Assembly: GCA_028287565.1 (NCBI GenBank)
Contig: JAQBPK010000271.1
Span: 1 to 34,915, forward strand
Direction of reading: 5' to 3'
Length of the DNA: 34,915 bases
Source of the DNA: Vulcanimicrobiota bacterium
Lineage (GTDB): Bacteria > Vulcanimicrobiota > Vulcanimicrobiia > Vulcanimicrobiales > Vulcanimicrobiaceae
The translations under genes were made by a program, and so were the position numbers. How positions within the stretch are numbered: the first letter of the stretch is position 1; the number at the start of each line of letters is the position of its first letter. Shown one piece after another: positions 19,339-28,424 of the stretch. A model generated the notes under the pieces. That model was not told where the DNA came from and did no database searches. It saw only the letters and a list, made by a program, of their open reading frames with translations.

Positions 19339-20880
19339 ATGCGTCGGATTACGTTCGGGCTCTTTTGTTGCGTTCTGGCCGTGACCGGGTGCGCGCCCGG
19401 CGGCGGCGGATCATCCGTGGCGCCGGCGCAACGCGCGTTCGCGGTCCCGCAGGCGATCTCGCGCGCCGTTCCGCCGGCGCCGCCGAACTTCGTGCCGAAG
19501 CCGCCGTCGACGACGGCGACGTCGTCGGTGCGCCGTACGACCGGCGCCGCGCAGGCCGCGTTCTTCGCAGGCGCCGTCCCGCTGAGCAACGGCGTGTATT
19601 ATCTGACGCTGCCGGGCGGCAATGTCTTCGGATATTACAGCTACCTGCCCGATCCGAACTACATCTATCACTTCGACATGGGCTACGAGTACGTCGCCGA
19701 TGCCGGTGACGGCAACGGCGGCGTGTACCTCTACGATTTTGCGAGCAGCCACTGGTGGTACACCAGCCGGACCTACGAGTTTCCGTACGTGTACGATTTC
19801 AGCCTGAGCTCGGTGCTGTACTACTATCCGGACACGCACAACGCGGGCCACTACACGACGAACCCGCGCTATTTCTATGACTTCGCAACAGGTCAGATAA
19901 TCCAGCTCCCCGAGCCGGCGCTCAGCACGAAAGCAACACAGCGCGCGCAGGTGCAGGCGCTGCTGACGGTTTCGAAAGTGCTGGATACCGGCGGATACTA
20001 CCCCGGCTATCTGACGCTCGGGCCGATGGCCCGCGGCCGGCGCACGCAGGGCGCGCAACGTGTGGAACCCGTACGCGCGACGTGCAGTCCCGGCGGAGCG
20101 AACGGCGACGGCAGCGCCTCGGCCTCGTCCACGAGCGACGCGCAGGGCCGACACGAAATCTACAGCGACTTCTACTCTCCGAATTGTGTGAACACGGAGC
20201 GAATTACGACGCTGAACGAGCCGACGAGCAACACGGCGAACCAGGGCACCTCGACCGGCTACACCACGCAATACAACCGCGCGGGCGCGGTCATCGGGTA
20301 CGCGACGAACCAGCAGACGTACAACCAGAACCTGCTCACCGTCGTCATGTCGGACGCCAAGACGGTGGGCGGCGCGCAAGCCGGCCGGAGCGGCGCGTCA
20401 TGCGTGCCGACGTCATCGACCGTGACGCGCTGCAATCTGGCGTCGTTCATGACGGCCGGCGGAGAGACGACCGGGCTGCTGGAAACCGTCACCGAGACCT
20501 ACAACAACAGCGGAACCTGGACCGCACAGATCTCCGCCACCACGTATGCGGGCAGCGGCCTGTCGCTCGTGCAGCCGCCGGCGGGGGGCTCCACCTGGGG
20601 CATCCAGGGCGGGACGCAGATCGATTCGCTATCCGGCAGCGGTACCGCCGCGTACAACGGATCGTTTGCGAGCCAGCTCGACTACACGACGACGTCGAGT
20701 CCCGGCGGCTACTCAGCGACGGCGCATCTGGTCTTCGCCAACGCTACGCTGACGATCACGGTATCGAAGAACGGTGCGACGGTCGCCACGGCCGTCGTCG
20801 ACGGCGACGGCAACGGGACCGTAACGTACGCGGCCGACAACTCGACCGACACCGTCGCGGGCTTCACGATCTTCTCCTAA
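19339..20880 (+). CDS. Lipoprotein with aromatic YDF repeat module, function unknown
   Basis: The protein has 513 aa with lipobox VTGC (Cys18) followed by APGGGGSS. Residues about 85-195 are very rich in Tyr, with YLTLPGG, FGYYSYL, VYLYDFASSHWWYT, PYVYDFSLSSVLYYYPD and RYFYDFATGQI. This Y(L/F)YDF module is shared with the divergent 18114-19163 gene. The remaining C-terminal part is Thr/Ser/Asn-rich and beta in character, with two pairs of Cys that could form disulfides. No enzyme motif is visible. No clear ribosome site precedes the ATG. It looks like a surface or matrix protein. Confidence 0.75.
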   Translation: MRRITFGLFCCVLAVTGCAPGGGGSSVAPAQRAFAVPQAISRAVPPAPPNFVPKPPSTTATSSVRRTTGAAQAAFFAGAVPLSNGVYYLTLPGGNVFGYYSYLPDPNYIYHFDMGYEYVADAGDGNGGVYLYDFASSHWWYTSRTYEFPYVYDFSLSSVLYYYPDTHNAGHYTTNPRYFYDFATGQIIQLPEPALSTKATQRAQVQALLTVSKVLDTGGYYPGYLTLGPMARGRRTQGAQRVEPVRATCSPGGANGDGSASASSTSDAQGRHEIYSDFYSPNCVNTERITTLNEPTSNTANQGTSTGYTTQYNRAGAVIGYATNQQTYNQNLLTVVMSDAKTVGGAQAGRSGASCVPTSSTVTRCNLASFMTAGGETTGLLETVTETYNNSGTWTAQISATTYAGSGLSLVQPPAGGSTWGIQGGTQIDSLSGSGTAAYNGSFASQLDYTTTSSPGGYSATAHLVFANATLTITVSKNGATVATAVVDGDGNGTVTYAADNSTDTVAGFTIFS

Positions 20881-20898
20881 CACTGAAACGTCGTCGTC

Positions 20899-21060
20899 GT
20901 GCGCACGTTCACGCCGGCGCCGACCACGGCGCTGCAGCGCGCATACCGCGTGGCCGTGCTCTCGCGCAGCGGGGATGCGCCGCGCGTAGTGCCGCCGCTC
21001 GTCACCTACCTGCGCGCGCAGCAGAAGCTCGGCACGATCAAGGCGCGCCGATGCGGCTGA
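20899..21060 (+). CDS. Short coding-like frame (53 aa), small gene or gene remnant
   Basis: After the 19339 gene a GTG-started frame runs to TGA at 21058-21060. Nearly all third positions are G or C, as in the real genes around it, and the translation (ALQRAYRVAVLSRSGD, then VVPPLVTYLRAQQKLG) looks like a natural amphipathic protein. There is no Shine-Dalgarno and no ATG, and an in-frame stop sits at 20884. It may be the 3' remnant of a lost gene or a very small protein. I do not recognise a family. Confidence 0.3.
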   Translation: MRTFTPAPTTALQRAYRVAVLSRSGDAPRVVPPLVTYLRAQQKLGTIKARRCG

Positions 21061-21130
21061 ACGCAAGTTCTTGCGGGCGCTCATCCGGATCTTGATCTCG
21101 TAGGACCGCATCCGGCCTAGAGTCCCGCCG

Positions 21131-22483
21131 TCATTCGCCGTCCGGCGGCACGTCTGAAGGCGGCATCGCGATGAAGTCGGCGACGGTCAGCTCCGTCGCA
21201 ATAGGGGCGTAATCCCGAGGCGGTTTCGTGAAGTCGAAACAGTCGCTCAGATCGCCGGCGCGCGCATCGGTCGTGCCCAAGCTGGGCAGCGCGAACGTCT
21301 CTTCGACGAACTTGAGGATGCTGCCGAACTCGTATTGCCGGTGTGAGACGTAGCCGTGCTTGGCGTACGGAGAGATGACGAGCATCGGGACGCGAAAGCC
21401 GAGACCCATCGCGTCGAGCTGCGGCGGGGGCACGTGGTCGTACCAGCCGCCCCAGTCGTCCCAAACGACGATGACGACCGTGTTCTTCCAGTACGCGCTG
21501 CGCCCGATCTCGTTGACGACCGTTGCGACCCATTGCGGGCCAAGGTCCGTTGCGTCGGCCTGCCGGTGCCCGCCGATGCCGTACGTCTCGTGGTCGGAGC
21601 TTCGAAAATCGGGCGTCACCCAGCTCATCGCCGGCAGCGCGCCCGCCGAGATGTCCGTCAGCACTCGCGTTTGCGGCGTCACCACCTTCTCGGTCCAGTC
21701 CGGTCCATAACGGATGTGGTGGATGGCATCGAAGGCCGACCAAATGGAGCCGAGATCGGTCGGCGTCGGCGCGTAGGAGCGCCACGACACGTGATTGTCG
21801 TCCATGACGTCCGCGAGCGTCCGATAGTCGAAGCACGGGAAGACTTTGGGGCCGTCGGCACCCCCGTCAGAACCGATCTGGCGCACGCGCACGTCGGACG
21901 GCGAGTCGCACCCCCACCAAAAGACATTGTTCGCGGTCCGGTTCGGATTGTCGATCGCCCGGTCCGCGGTACCCGCGATGAGGTATTGGTGCGCCGGGAA
22001 GCTGGGACCGCCTACGGATGCGAACGTGTGGTCTGCAAGCGTGAACTCGCGCGCGAGCGCCCAATAGGACTTGGTCTCGCTCTGCGGCACGTACGCGTAC
22101 GGGAAATCGCCGTTACGCTGTCGCGGCAGCGTGCCGATCGTGTCGAACCCGTTCATCCGCCCGTGGTTATAGGAATTCACGAACGTCTGCCGCGCGTGGT
22201 CGACGTCGACGGGAGCGTTGAGACTGACTGGGTGCAATGCGACGACGGAATCGTCGTGGCGGCGTCCGGAGCGAACCGTGTCGGCGCCCGGAAAGCCGTT
22301 GAAGAGATTGTCGACGCTGCGGTTCTCCTGAATGACGAGGACGACGTGCTCGATGACACCGCGCGGAGGTGCGGCTTGCGCATCGCGGCCGGATGCGAGC
22401 GCGACCAGCGCAAGAGCAAAGACGGCAACGGCGCGTGGCACGGCGTGGCCGTTCTCACGACCCTTCGGACTGCGCACGCCCAT
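21131..22483 (-). CDS. Secreted phospholipase C / acid phosphatase-like phosphoesterase
   Basis: The protein has 450 aa. AAGGAGG lies 7 bases before the ATG at 22483 and fixes the start. Residues 1-37 are a signal peptide (AVPRAVAVFALALVALASG, then DAQA). The PF04185-type phosphoesterase signatures follow: EHVVLVIQENRSVDNLF at about 45-61, a central FPAHQYLIAG, SSDHE, and WDDWGGWYDHVPPP at 341-354, then VISPYAKHGYVSH. By family knowledge these enzymes hydrolyse phosphate esters or phospholipids outside the cytoplasm with a metal centre. It diverges from the 22665 membrane-protein gene. Confidence 0.88.
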   Translation of the reverse strand: MGVRSPKGRENGHAVPRAVAVFALALVALASGRDAQAAPPRGVIEHVVLVIQENRSVDNLFNGFPGADTVRSGRRHDDSVVALHPVSLNAPVDVDHARQTFVNSYNHGRMNGFDTIGTLPRQRNGDFPYAYVPQSETKSYWALAREFTLADHTFASVGGPSFPAHQYLIAGTADRAIDNPNRTANNVFWWGCDSPSDVRVRQIGSDGGADGPKVFPCFDYRTLADVMDDNHVSWRSYAPTPTDLGSIWSAFDAIHHIRYGPDWTEKVVTPQTRVLTDISAGALPAMSWVTPDFRSSDHETYGIGGHRQADATDLGPQWVATVVNEIGRSAYWKNTVVIVVWDDWGGWYDHVPPPQLDAMGLGFRVPMLVISPYAKHGYVSHRQYEFGSILKFVEETFALPSLGTTDARAGDLSDCFDFTKPPRDYAPIATELTVADFIAMPPSDVPPDGE

Positions 22484-22545
22484 GAAGCCGCCTCCTTCGG
22501 AGCACACCGACGGATTCATCGTTCCCCTGATTCCATGTCCGAAGC

Positions 22546-22579
22546 ATGCCGCTCGGCTGCCAGCAAGCGAGCATGGCAT
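22546..22579. repeat. Imperfect inverted repeat between divergent genes
   Basis: ATGCCGCTCG (22546-22555) pairs with CGAGCATGGCAT (22568-22579), with a two-base AT bulge and a 12-base loop. It lies between the phosphoesterase gene and the 22665 membrane-protein gene. It could be an operator or a leader hairpin; chance is not excluded. Confidence 0.4.
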
Positions 22580-22664
22580 AACTGCGAGTGAGACTCGGTC
22601 GGCTGTCTCTCTGCTGTATCTCCGTAACGCTCCGTATCATCGCGCCATTAGGAGAGCTGACCCT

Positions 22665-23255
22665 ATGACACCATCGTTCGCTCAATCACCATATTTTCCG
22701 ATCGCCATCGGATTCTTCGGCCTCGCGACCGGCTATTTCGTCTGGGGCGGCCAGGCGCTCTTCGGTTTTCCGAAAGAGACGCCCGAGTCGAATCGCACGA
22801 TAGCGCTCTGGGGCCTGTGGATGAGCGGCTTCATGCAGTTCATCACCGGCATCTATTTGATCGTCGGCCTCACGTGGTTCGGTGTCTTCGACAAGGCGGC
22901 GCCGCTCTACATGGCAGCGCTCGCGTTCACGGCGTACGGCGTGCACTGGTTCGCGGTATCGTACCGGCGGTACGTCGGCGGGAGCCTGGGGCCGGAGGGA
23001 TGGATGGCGATCCCGTTCACTTTTCTCGGCATCCTTGGTGCGAGCGTCTTCTTCGCTGCCGGTGACGTGCCGGTCGGGATTCTGTTCGTCGGCTTGGCCT
23101 TGGTCTACCTCACCGAGATTCCGACAAACTTCGGGGTATTCAATGGCGGGCGGCGTCTGATCGGCTTTTTGCAGATCCTCACCGGCGTCTGGCTGATGTA
23201 TCTGACGTACGGCGTCACCATGAACCTTGCGCTCGGCAAACACTGGTGGGTGTGA
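22665..23255 (+). CDS. Six-helix membrane protein, possibly AmiS/UreI-like channel
   Basis: The protein is 196 aa from the ATG at 22665, with AGGAGA about 9 bases upstream. Six hydrophobic helices are visible: about 12-33, 45-74, 82-102, 113-132, 139-157 and 165-190. Length, helix number, the final KHWWV and the pattern LALVYLTEIPT followed by GFLQILTGVW recall amide/urea channels of the AmiS/UreI family. The match is by eye and weak. If right, it would pass urea or small amides across the inner membrane. No urease or amidase gene is near, so the substrate cannot be read from context. Confidence 0.55.
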   Translation: MTPSFAQSPYFPIAIGFFGLATGYFVWGGQALFGFPKETPESNRTIALWGLWMSGFMQFITGIYLIVGLTWFGVFDKAAPLYMAALAFTAYGVHWFAVSYRRYVGGSLGPEGWMAIPFTFLGILGASVFFAAGDVPVGILFVGLALVYLTEIPTNFGVFNGGRRLIGFLQILTGVWLMYLTYGVTMNLALGKHWWV

Positions 23256-23413
23256 TGCGGTCAACGCGGCGCTCAGTGACTGGGGGTCGTGTTCGGCCAC
23301 CAGGAGGATTCGCACAACCTTGCTCCGGGTCCATCACCCACACCATGTTCGGATTTTCCATATGAGAAAGCCGGCGCCGGCGCGGCGATGACGATGGAAA
23401 GAGAGCGATCGCG

Positions 23414-24382
23414 TCAGGGATACTTCTGCACGCAGCTGTTGGTGGCGTTGCTCCAGAGCGGTTGGGTGGGATAGCCGCCGGCGTTCGGGTTGTCGATCAG
23501 GCCGGACCACGCGCACTTGTCGGCGATCTCGCCGCCGCCGGTGGCGTCGAGCCAGCCGGTGCTCGGGACGGGGTCTGTCTCGGTCTCGGCCTGCTCGCCG
23601 CCTCCGACGACCGAGACGCCGTCGAGGATGCCGGGGTTGTTGACGGAGCCCGAGCCGCACGCCGCGCCCGCGTCGGGCAGATACGGATCGTTCGTCCACG
23701 CGATCGTGTGGCCGGTGGCCGTCGTCGTGCTGTGGTACTCGCAGTACTGCGTGCCGAAGCCCGACGGCACGATGCCGTGCGGCAGCGCGACGATGTACGA
23801 AGCGTTGACCGTGTAGTCGCCGTAGTGCGCGGCGGCCTTGACGGCTTCCGCGGCGAGTTGCGCCTGCGTCGGACGGACCGGCGGCGAGCTCGTGGTGTCG
23901 ACGTACGAGCCGACGAAGCTGCCCGGCTGGTTGCCGACGTGCTGACCGTCGCTCTGCGTGTACTGTGTCACCGTGTTGAGCCAGCCGCTGCCGCCGATGA
24001 TGCGCAGGAACCCCTTGAGGCGCGCCGCGACGCCGTTGGGATCGCCGCCGGTGCCGTTCCACGCAGCGCCCCAGAAGACGACATAGATCTTCGGGTTGGT
24101 CTGCACCGGGCCGCCGTGGTAGACGAGCCCGCCGCCGGACTGCGGCGCGCGCCGGCCGGCTTGCGACGCGCGCATCGCGTCGATGACGTCGCGCGTCGGG
24201 ATCACGCGGACCGTCTCGCCCGTGACATTATTCCGCGCCGTGAACGCCGAGAGCGACGTGAACTCGCGCAGTTCCGACTGCGCTTGCGCGGCGGTGTCAT
24301 TGGATGGGACGAGCATTTGACCGCCGCCCGAGCAGGCCGCGAGCAGCGCCGAGACGGCGGCGGCTAAAAACCGAGCTTTCAC
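23414..24382 (-). CDS. EXORDIUM/phosphate-induced-like secreted lipoprotein
   Basis: The protein has 322 aa. The GTG at 24382 is chosen because GGAGG lies 5 bases before it; an in-frame ATG at 24394 overlaps that site. Lipobox LAAC (Cys17) is followed by SGGG. The mature protein has GLVYHGGPVQTNPKIYVVFW, a YCEYHSTT block, SVVGGGEQAETETDP, then GWLDATGGGEIADKCAW and LWSNATNSCV. This order resembles EXORDIUM/phosphate-induced proteins, whose usual HExAE motif appears here as GEQAE, so a His is missing. Function in bacteria is unknown. The similarity was judged by eye. Confidence 0.62.
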   Translation of the reverse strand: MKARFLAAAVSALLAACSGGGQMLVPSNDTAAQAQSELREFTSLSAFTARNNVTGETVRVIPTRDVIDAMRASQAGRRAPQSGGGLVYHGGPVQTNPKIYVVFWGAAWNGTGGDPNGVAARLKGFLRIIGGSGWLNTVTQYTQSDGQHVGNQPGSFVGSYVDTTSSPPVRPTQAQLAAEAVKAAAHYGDYTVNASYIVALPHGIVPSGFGTQYCEYHSTTTATGHTIAWTNDPYLPDAGAACGSGSVNNPGILDGVSVVGGGEQAETETDPVPSTGWLDATGGGEIADKCAWSGLIDNPNAGGYPTQPLWSNATNSCVQKYP

Positions 24383-24448
24383 GAAAACCTCCACACCTAG
24401 ATGCCAGAAGAGCTCGCCGCAGCGATTCGGCGGCCTTTTGCTTCTCGC

Positions 24449-26755
24449 CTAGCAGGGAAACGCCGTCGTCGTGCGCACATCTGCGGCGGCTTCGACCACG
24501 ATGGCCCCGCAGAGGTCGGTGCGGAATGCCGTTGCTCCGGTGCTCCGTAGGGTTGCGAGCGTCGTTGGTGCCGGGTGCCCGAAGAGATTGTGTCTGCCGA
24601 CGCTGATGACGGCGTATCGCGGACGAACGGCGGCGACGAAGCCGGGCGCGGACGAATAAGCCGATCCGTGGTGCCCCACCTTGAGAACGGCTGCGCGTAG
24701 ATCGGCGCCGCTGTCAAGAAGGCGCCGTTCAGCCTGAAACCCGGCGTCGCCCATGAATAGCATCCGAAACTCACGGTAGGCCAGCATGACGATCACGGAG
24801 TTCTCGTTGACGTCGTTCTTCCCGTCGGCGATGAGCGCGCCGCACGGCGACAATACCGAGAGCGTCACGCCGTCTTCGGTTGCCCAGCGGTCGCCGCACC
24901 GAGCGACGTGGACCGGAACATGATGCAACGCCGCCTCGCGCATCCCGTCGTTGAACGCGCGCCCGCCGTACTGTTGCCCGCTGTCCGCGATCGCATCGAC
25001 GCGCAGCGCGCGCACGACCGGTGCAAAGCCGCCGACGTGGTCGCCGTGCGGGTGTGAGTTCACGACCAGATCGACGCGGCGAACGCCTTCGCGCTTCAGA
25101 TAAGCGAGGACGACGCGCTCGCCGACGAGCTCTGCCGGTGAACGGCCGTCCGCGGCAGGGCCGCGTTCGAGGCGCCCGCCGCTGTCGATGAGGATGACGT
25201 GGCCACGGGGCGTGCGCACGACGATGCCGTCGCCTTGACCGACGTCGAGCATCGTGATCGTCAGTTTGCCGTCCGGCGGGCGCAGCGTCGTCGCCAGCAC
25301 GCCCGCGCTTGCGAGCGCGAGCAGCGCCACGGTGATGCGCGCGTTGCGGCGCAGGTACCACGCCGCAGCGATCGCGACCGTATCGTATACGACGATCGCA
25401 GCCGCGGGCGGCGGCGCGACCCATACGCGCGCGCCCGGCTGCGCTGCGATCGCACCGACCACGCGCAGAATCGCGTCGACGTCCCACGTCGTGAGCGTCG
25501 CGGCGGCTCGTCCGAGCACGGGGATCGGCGCCAGTGCGAGCGCAGCGATTCCGGCGATCATGCCTGCCGCGGTGGCGGGTACGACGATCGCGTTCGCGAC
25601 GACCGCGTACGGCGCGACGAGCCCGAACGTCGCGGCGCTCAGCGGCCACACGCCGATCTGCGTCGCGATCGTGAGCGCGAGCGCTTCGTGAACTTTTTTC
25701 GGCAGCTCCCACCGGTCGAGCGCGCGCTGCAGCGGGCCGGCGAACAAGAAGATCGCTCCGACGCACGAGAACGACAGCGCGAACGACACCGTCGTGACCG
25801 ACGCCGGCCATAGAGCAGCGACGACCAGCGCCGCCAGAGCGAGTGCGTTCCACGACATCGGCCGCGCGCCGAGCGCGCGCGCCAGCAGTGCGACGGACAC
25901 CATCACCGCCGCACGCTGTGACGGAAGGTGCGCACCGCTCAGCCACGCGTACGCCACGACGCACGGGATCGCCGACAGCGCTGCCGCAGCGCGCGGTATG
26001 CGCGCGAGCTTCAGTAGCTCCAGCACGAGCCACGCGATGACGCCGAGATGCAGTCCCGCCGTGACGAGCACGTGCACCGTGCCGGTCGCCTGAAAGTCGT
26101 CGCGCAGCTCGCGTGGCAGCGTGCCGCGCTCGCCCCACAATGCGCCCGCGACCACCGTTGCTTCGGGCTCGCTCAGCGCCGTGCGCAAGCGCGCTGAGAG
26201 GACGGCTCGCGCACGTGCGGCCCACATTCGCACGTCGCGTGGATCGGGCGGTGCGCGCGCGATGATGCGATCGCCGGCCAGCTGGCCCGCGAGCCCTTCG
26301 CCGAGCGCGATTGCGCGCCGCGACGGTTCGCCGGGATTGCGCGCTTCGTCGAACGGCACGAGCCGCCCGCGCACGACGACGCGCTCGCCCGGCACGATCG
26401 CGTCGTCGCGCACGTGCGCGCGCACGACGATTCCGCGTTCGAACGCGAACTCGAACGCCGCACCGCTCTCGTCCGCGCGCACGTCTCCGACGACCGTTCC
26501 GGCGAACCGCGCGGTGCGCGACTCCTCGGTCAGCATCGGCGGGTGACCGCGCCACGCCGCGACCACGAGCCCCGCGAGCGCGAATGCCGCCGCGAGCCGC
26601 GCACGGTCGTACGATACCGTACCGAGCGCACCAGTACAGACAAGCGCGGCAAGTCCGAGCGCTACAACGTACACGAGCGCGGCGAGTCCGTGCGCCTCGG
26701 CGGCGATCGCGCCCGCGAACGCGAGCGCGGGAAGAAGGAGCGGTGCGCGGGCCAC
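24449..26755 (-). CDS. comEC: DNA uptake channel ComEC/Rec2
   Basis: The protein is 768 aa from GTG at 26755, the first start after an in-frame stop. The N-terminal region has two to three helices and a DUF4131-like OB domain (FAGTVVGDVRADESG, then VVVRGRLVPF). The multi-helix competence domain runs about 190-480 (GALWGERGTLP; SGAHLPSQRAAVM). A metallo-beta-lactamase domain starts at about 510 (LTITMLDVGQGDGIVV), with HPHGDH at 568-573, MGDAG at about 668 and GHHGS at about 694. All three parts of a full ComEC are present, so it is likely functional in translocating single-stranded DNA. It diverges from the epimerase gene across 72 bases. comEA lies 8 kb away on the other strand. Confidence 0.95.
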   Translation of the reverse strand: MARAPLLLPALAFAGAIAAEAHGLAALVYVVALGLAALVCTGALGTVSYDRARLAAAFALAGLVVAAWRGHPPMLTEESRTARFAGTVVGDVRADESGAAFEFAFERGIVVRAHVRDDAIVPGERVVVRGRLVPFDEARNPGEPSRRAIALGEGLAGQLAGDRIIARAPPDPRDVRMWAARARAVLSARLRTALSEPEATVVAGALWGERGTLPRELRDDFQATGTVHVLVTAGLHLGVIAWLVLELLKLARIPRAAAALSAIPCVVAYAWLSGAHLPSQRAAVMVSVALLARALGARPMSWNALALAALVVAALWPASVTTVSFALSFSCVGAIFLFAGPLQRALDRWELPKKVHEALALTIATQIGVWPLSAATFGLVAPYAVVANAIVVPATAAGMIAGIAALALAPIPVLGRAAATLTTWDVDAILRVVGAIAAQPGARVWVAPPPAAAIVVYDTVAIAAAWYLRRNARITVALLALASAGVLATTLRPPDGKLTITMLDVGQGDGIVVRTPRGHVILIDSGGRLERGPAADGRSPAELVGERVVLAYLKREGVRRVDLVVNSHPHGDHVGGFAPVVRALRVDAIADSGQQYGGRAFNDGMREAALHHVPVHVARCGDRWATEDGVTLSVLSPCGALIADGKNDVNENSVIVMLAYREFRMLFMGDAGFQAERRLLDSGADLRAAVLKVGHHGSAYSSAPGFVAAVRPRYAVISVGRHNLFGHPAPTTLATLRSTGATAFRTDLCGAIVVEAAADVRTTTAFPC

Positions 26756-26827
26756 GCTTGCACATCACGCGCCCGCGGGCCGCGGCTAGGGGAGTGGGCC
26801 CGGGGAGCACGAACCCAGGGTGCTCGC

Positions 26828-27772
26828 ATGCGTATCGTCGTCACCGGCGGAGCCGGATTCATTGGATCGCACATCGTCGACGCGTACGTCGCCGAGGGCC
26901 ACGAGGTCGTCGTGGTCGACAGCCTGTGGTCGCACGGCGGCGGGCGGCGCGAGAACATCCCCGACGGCGTCTCGTTCGTGCACATGGACGTGCGCGACGA
27001 CGGCATCCAGCGCATCTTCTCGGAGTTCAAGCCCGACATCGTGTCGCATCACGCCGCGCAGCACTCGGTTGCGATCGGCTCGCGCGATCCGAAGTACGAT
27101 GCAAACGTCAACGTCATCGGCATGCTCAACGTGCTCGAAGCGGCGGTGAAGGCCGGTTCGCGCAAGGTAATCTTCGCGTCGAGCGCCGCGACCTACGGTG
27201 ACGTCGACACGATGCCCGTCGACGAAACGTCTCCGCAGCGCCCGGTCTCACCGTACGGCATCACGAAGATGGTCACCGAGCACTACCTGCGCTTCTTCAA
27301 AGCCGATCACGGCCTCGACTACACCATCCTGCGCTACGGCAACGTCTACGGCCCGCGCCAGGACCCCAACGGCGAAGCCGGCGTCATCGCGATCTTCCTC
27401 GGCAAGTTCCTGCAGAAGCAGGGCGTGCGCATCGACTGGGACGGCGAGCAGACGCGCGACTACGTCTACGTCGGCGACGTCGTGAACGCCAACGTCGCCG
27501 CGCTCGGCAAAGGATCGGGCGAAACGTACGTCATCGGCGCCGGCAAGAAGACGTCGGTCAACGAGGTGTACCGCGCGATCGTCCAGGTGACGGGCTTCGA
27601 AGCACCGGTCACGCACGCACCGCGCCGCCCCGGCGACGCGCGCGAAGTGTTCTTCAACCCGGCCAAGGCAAAGCGCGAGCTCGGCTGGGAAGCGCAGGTC
27701 CCGCTGATCGAGGGCATGCGCAAGACGTACGAGTTCTTCAAAGAAAAGGAACGAACAGCCGCGGCATCCTGA
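26828..27772 (+). CDS. NAD-dependent epimerase (UDP-glucose 4-epimerase-like, extended SDR)
   Basis: The protein has 314 aa. The nucleotide motif TGGAGFIGSH is at 6-15, Ser/Ser/Ala with catalytic Tyr143 and Lys147 in SPYGITK at 141-147, and YGNVYGPRQ follows. It ends with a TRDYVYVGDVV block and RRPGDAREVFFNPAKAKREL, typical of GalE-like epimerases. It probably interconverts UDP-sugars for envelope polysaccharide in the cytoplasm; the exact substrate cannot be read. The ribosome site is weak. It converges on the cupin gene with a 123-base gap. Confidence 0.92.
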   Translation: MRIVVTGGAGFIGSHIVDAYVAEGHEVVVVDSLWSHGGGRRENIPDGVSFVHMDVRDDGIQRIFSEFKPDIVSHHAAQHSVAIGSRDPKYDANVNVIGMLNVLEAAVKAGSRKVIFASSAATYGDVDTMPVDETSPQRPVSPYGITKMVTEHYLRFFKADHGLDYTILRYGNVYGPRQDPNGEAGVIAIFLGKFLQKQGVRIDWDGEQTRDYVYVGDVVNANVAALGKGSGETYVIGAGKKTSVNEVYRAIVQVTGFEAPVTHAPRRPGDAREVFFNPAKAKRELGWEAQVPLIEGMRKTYEFFKEKERTAAAS

Positions 27773-27895
27773 ATGCGCGGCGATCTTCTCGCTTCGGCGA
27801 CGAAACGTGGCGTTATGGGACCGGGTGGACGTCCGTCGCCGCTTGCGGCGGGGTTAAACGCGACGATCTTGCGACGTGCCGCCGAGCCCTTCCCG

Positions 27896-28393
27896 TCAGC
27901 ACGTTCCGGGCGGGTTCAGCAAGTGGTTGTCGTTGGGCTGCTGCCGCGGCGCTTTGACGACCAAGAACTTCAACGGACCGGACCCCGCGTCCGCGACCAT
28001 GTGTGAATGGTGCCCGCCGGGCGGAATCACGAAGATCGTACCGGGGCGAAAGCGCACGGTGCGCGCGCCGAACAGCTCCGTGCCGCTGCCGGAGAGGACG
28101 AATTGAATCTCGTTCGCCGTGCTGTGATAGTGCGCAGGGAGCGTCCCGACCAGATACTGCACGGTGGCGGCGGACGATATGGAGATGTCGGCTAATCGCG
28201 CGTTGGGGAAGCACGCGGGGGCGGGGTTCGTCGCCAGCGCTTCGATGTCGAGATAGTATGCGGACGGCATCGCGACCGGGGTCGGTCCGGGCGCCGGCGA
28301 CTGCGCTTGCACCGCGGCGGGCACGTGCGATGCGGTGAAGCCCGCGACGAACGCGAACCCCGCAACAGCGGCGTAGCGAAGAGCTGCTTGCAT
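27896..28393 (-). CDS. Secreted or membrane-anchored cupin-domain protein
   Basis: The protein is 165 aa from ATG 28393; ATG 28396 would add one Met. Residues 1-31 are a signal or anchor helix (AAVAGFAFVAGFTASHV). A single cupin follows: metal-site residues His88, His90 and Glu95 in AHYHSTANEIQFVLSG, and PPGGHHSHM at 124-132 with the last His. This small extracytoplasmic beta-barrel probably binds a metal; the substrate is unknown. It lies 31 bases downstream of the NCS1 permease on the same strand and may be the last gene of that transcript. Confidence 0.85.
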   Translation of the reverse strand: MQAALRYAAVAGFAFVAGFTASHVPAAVQAQSPAPGPTPVAMPSAYYLDIEALATNPAPACFPNARLADISISSAATVQYLVGTLPAHYHSTANEIQFVLSGSGTELFGARTVRFRPGTIFVIPPGGHHSHMVADAGSGPLKFLVVKAPRQQPNDNHLLNPPGTC

Positions 28394-28424
28394 CATGCCG
28401 CGGTCGTGCGGCCCTTGACTACGC

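Noticed and set aside
27837-27850. Hairpin CGCCG-CTTG-CGGCG between the epimerase and cupin genes as a terminator
   Set aside because: The stem is only 5 bp and is followed by GGGTTAAAC, not a T-run.
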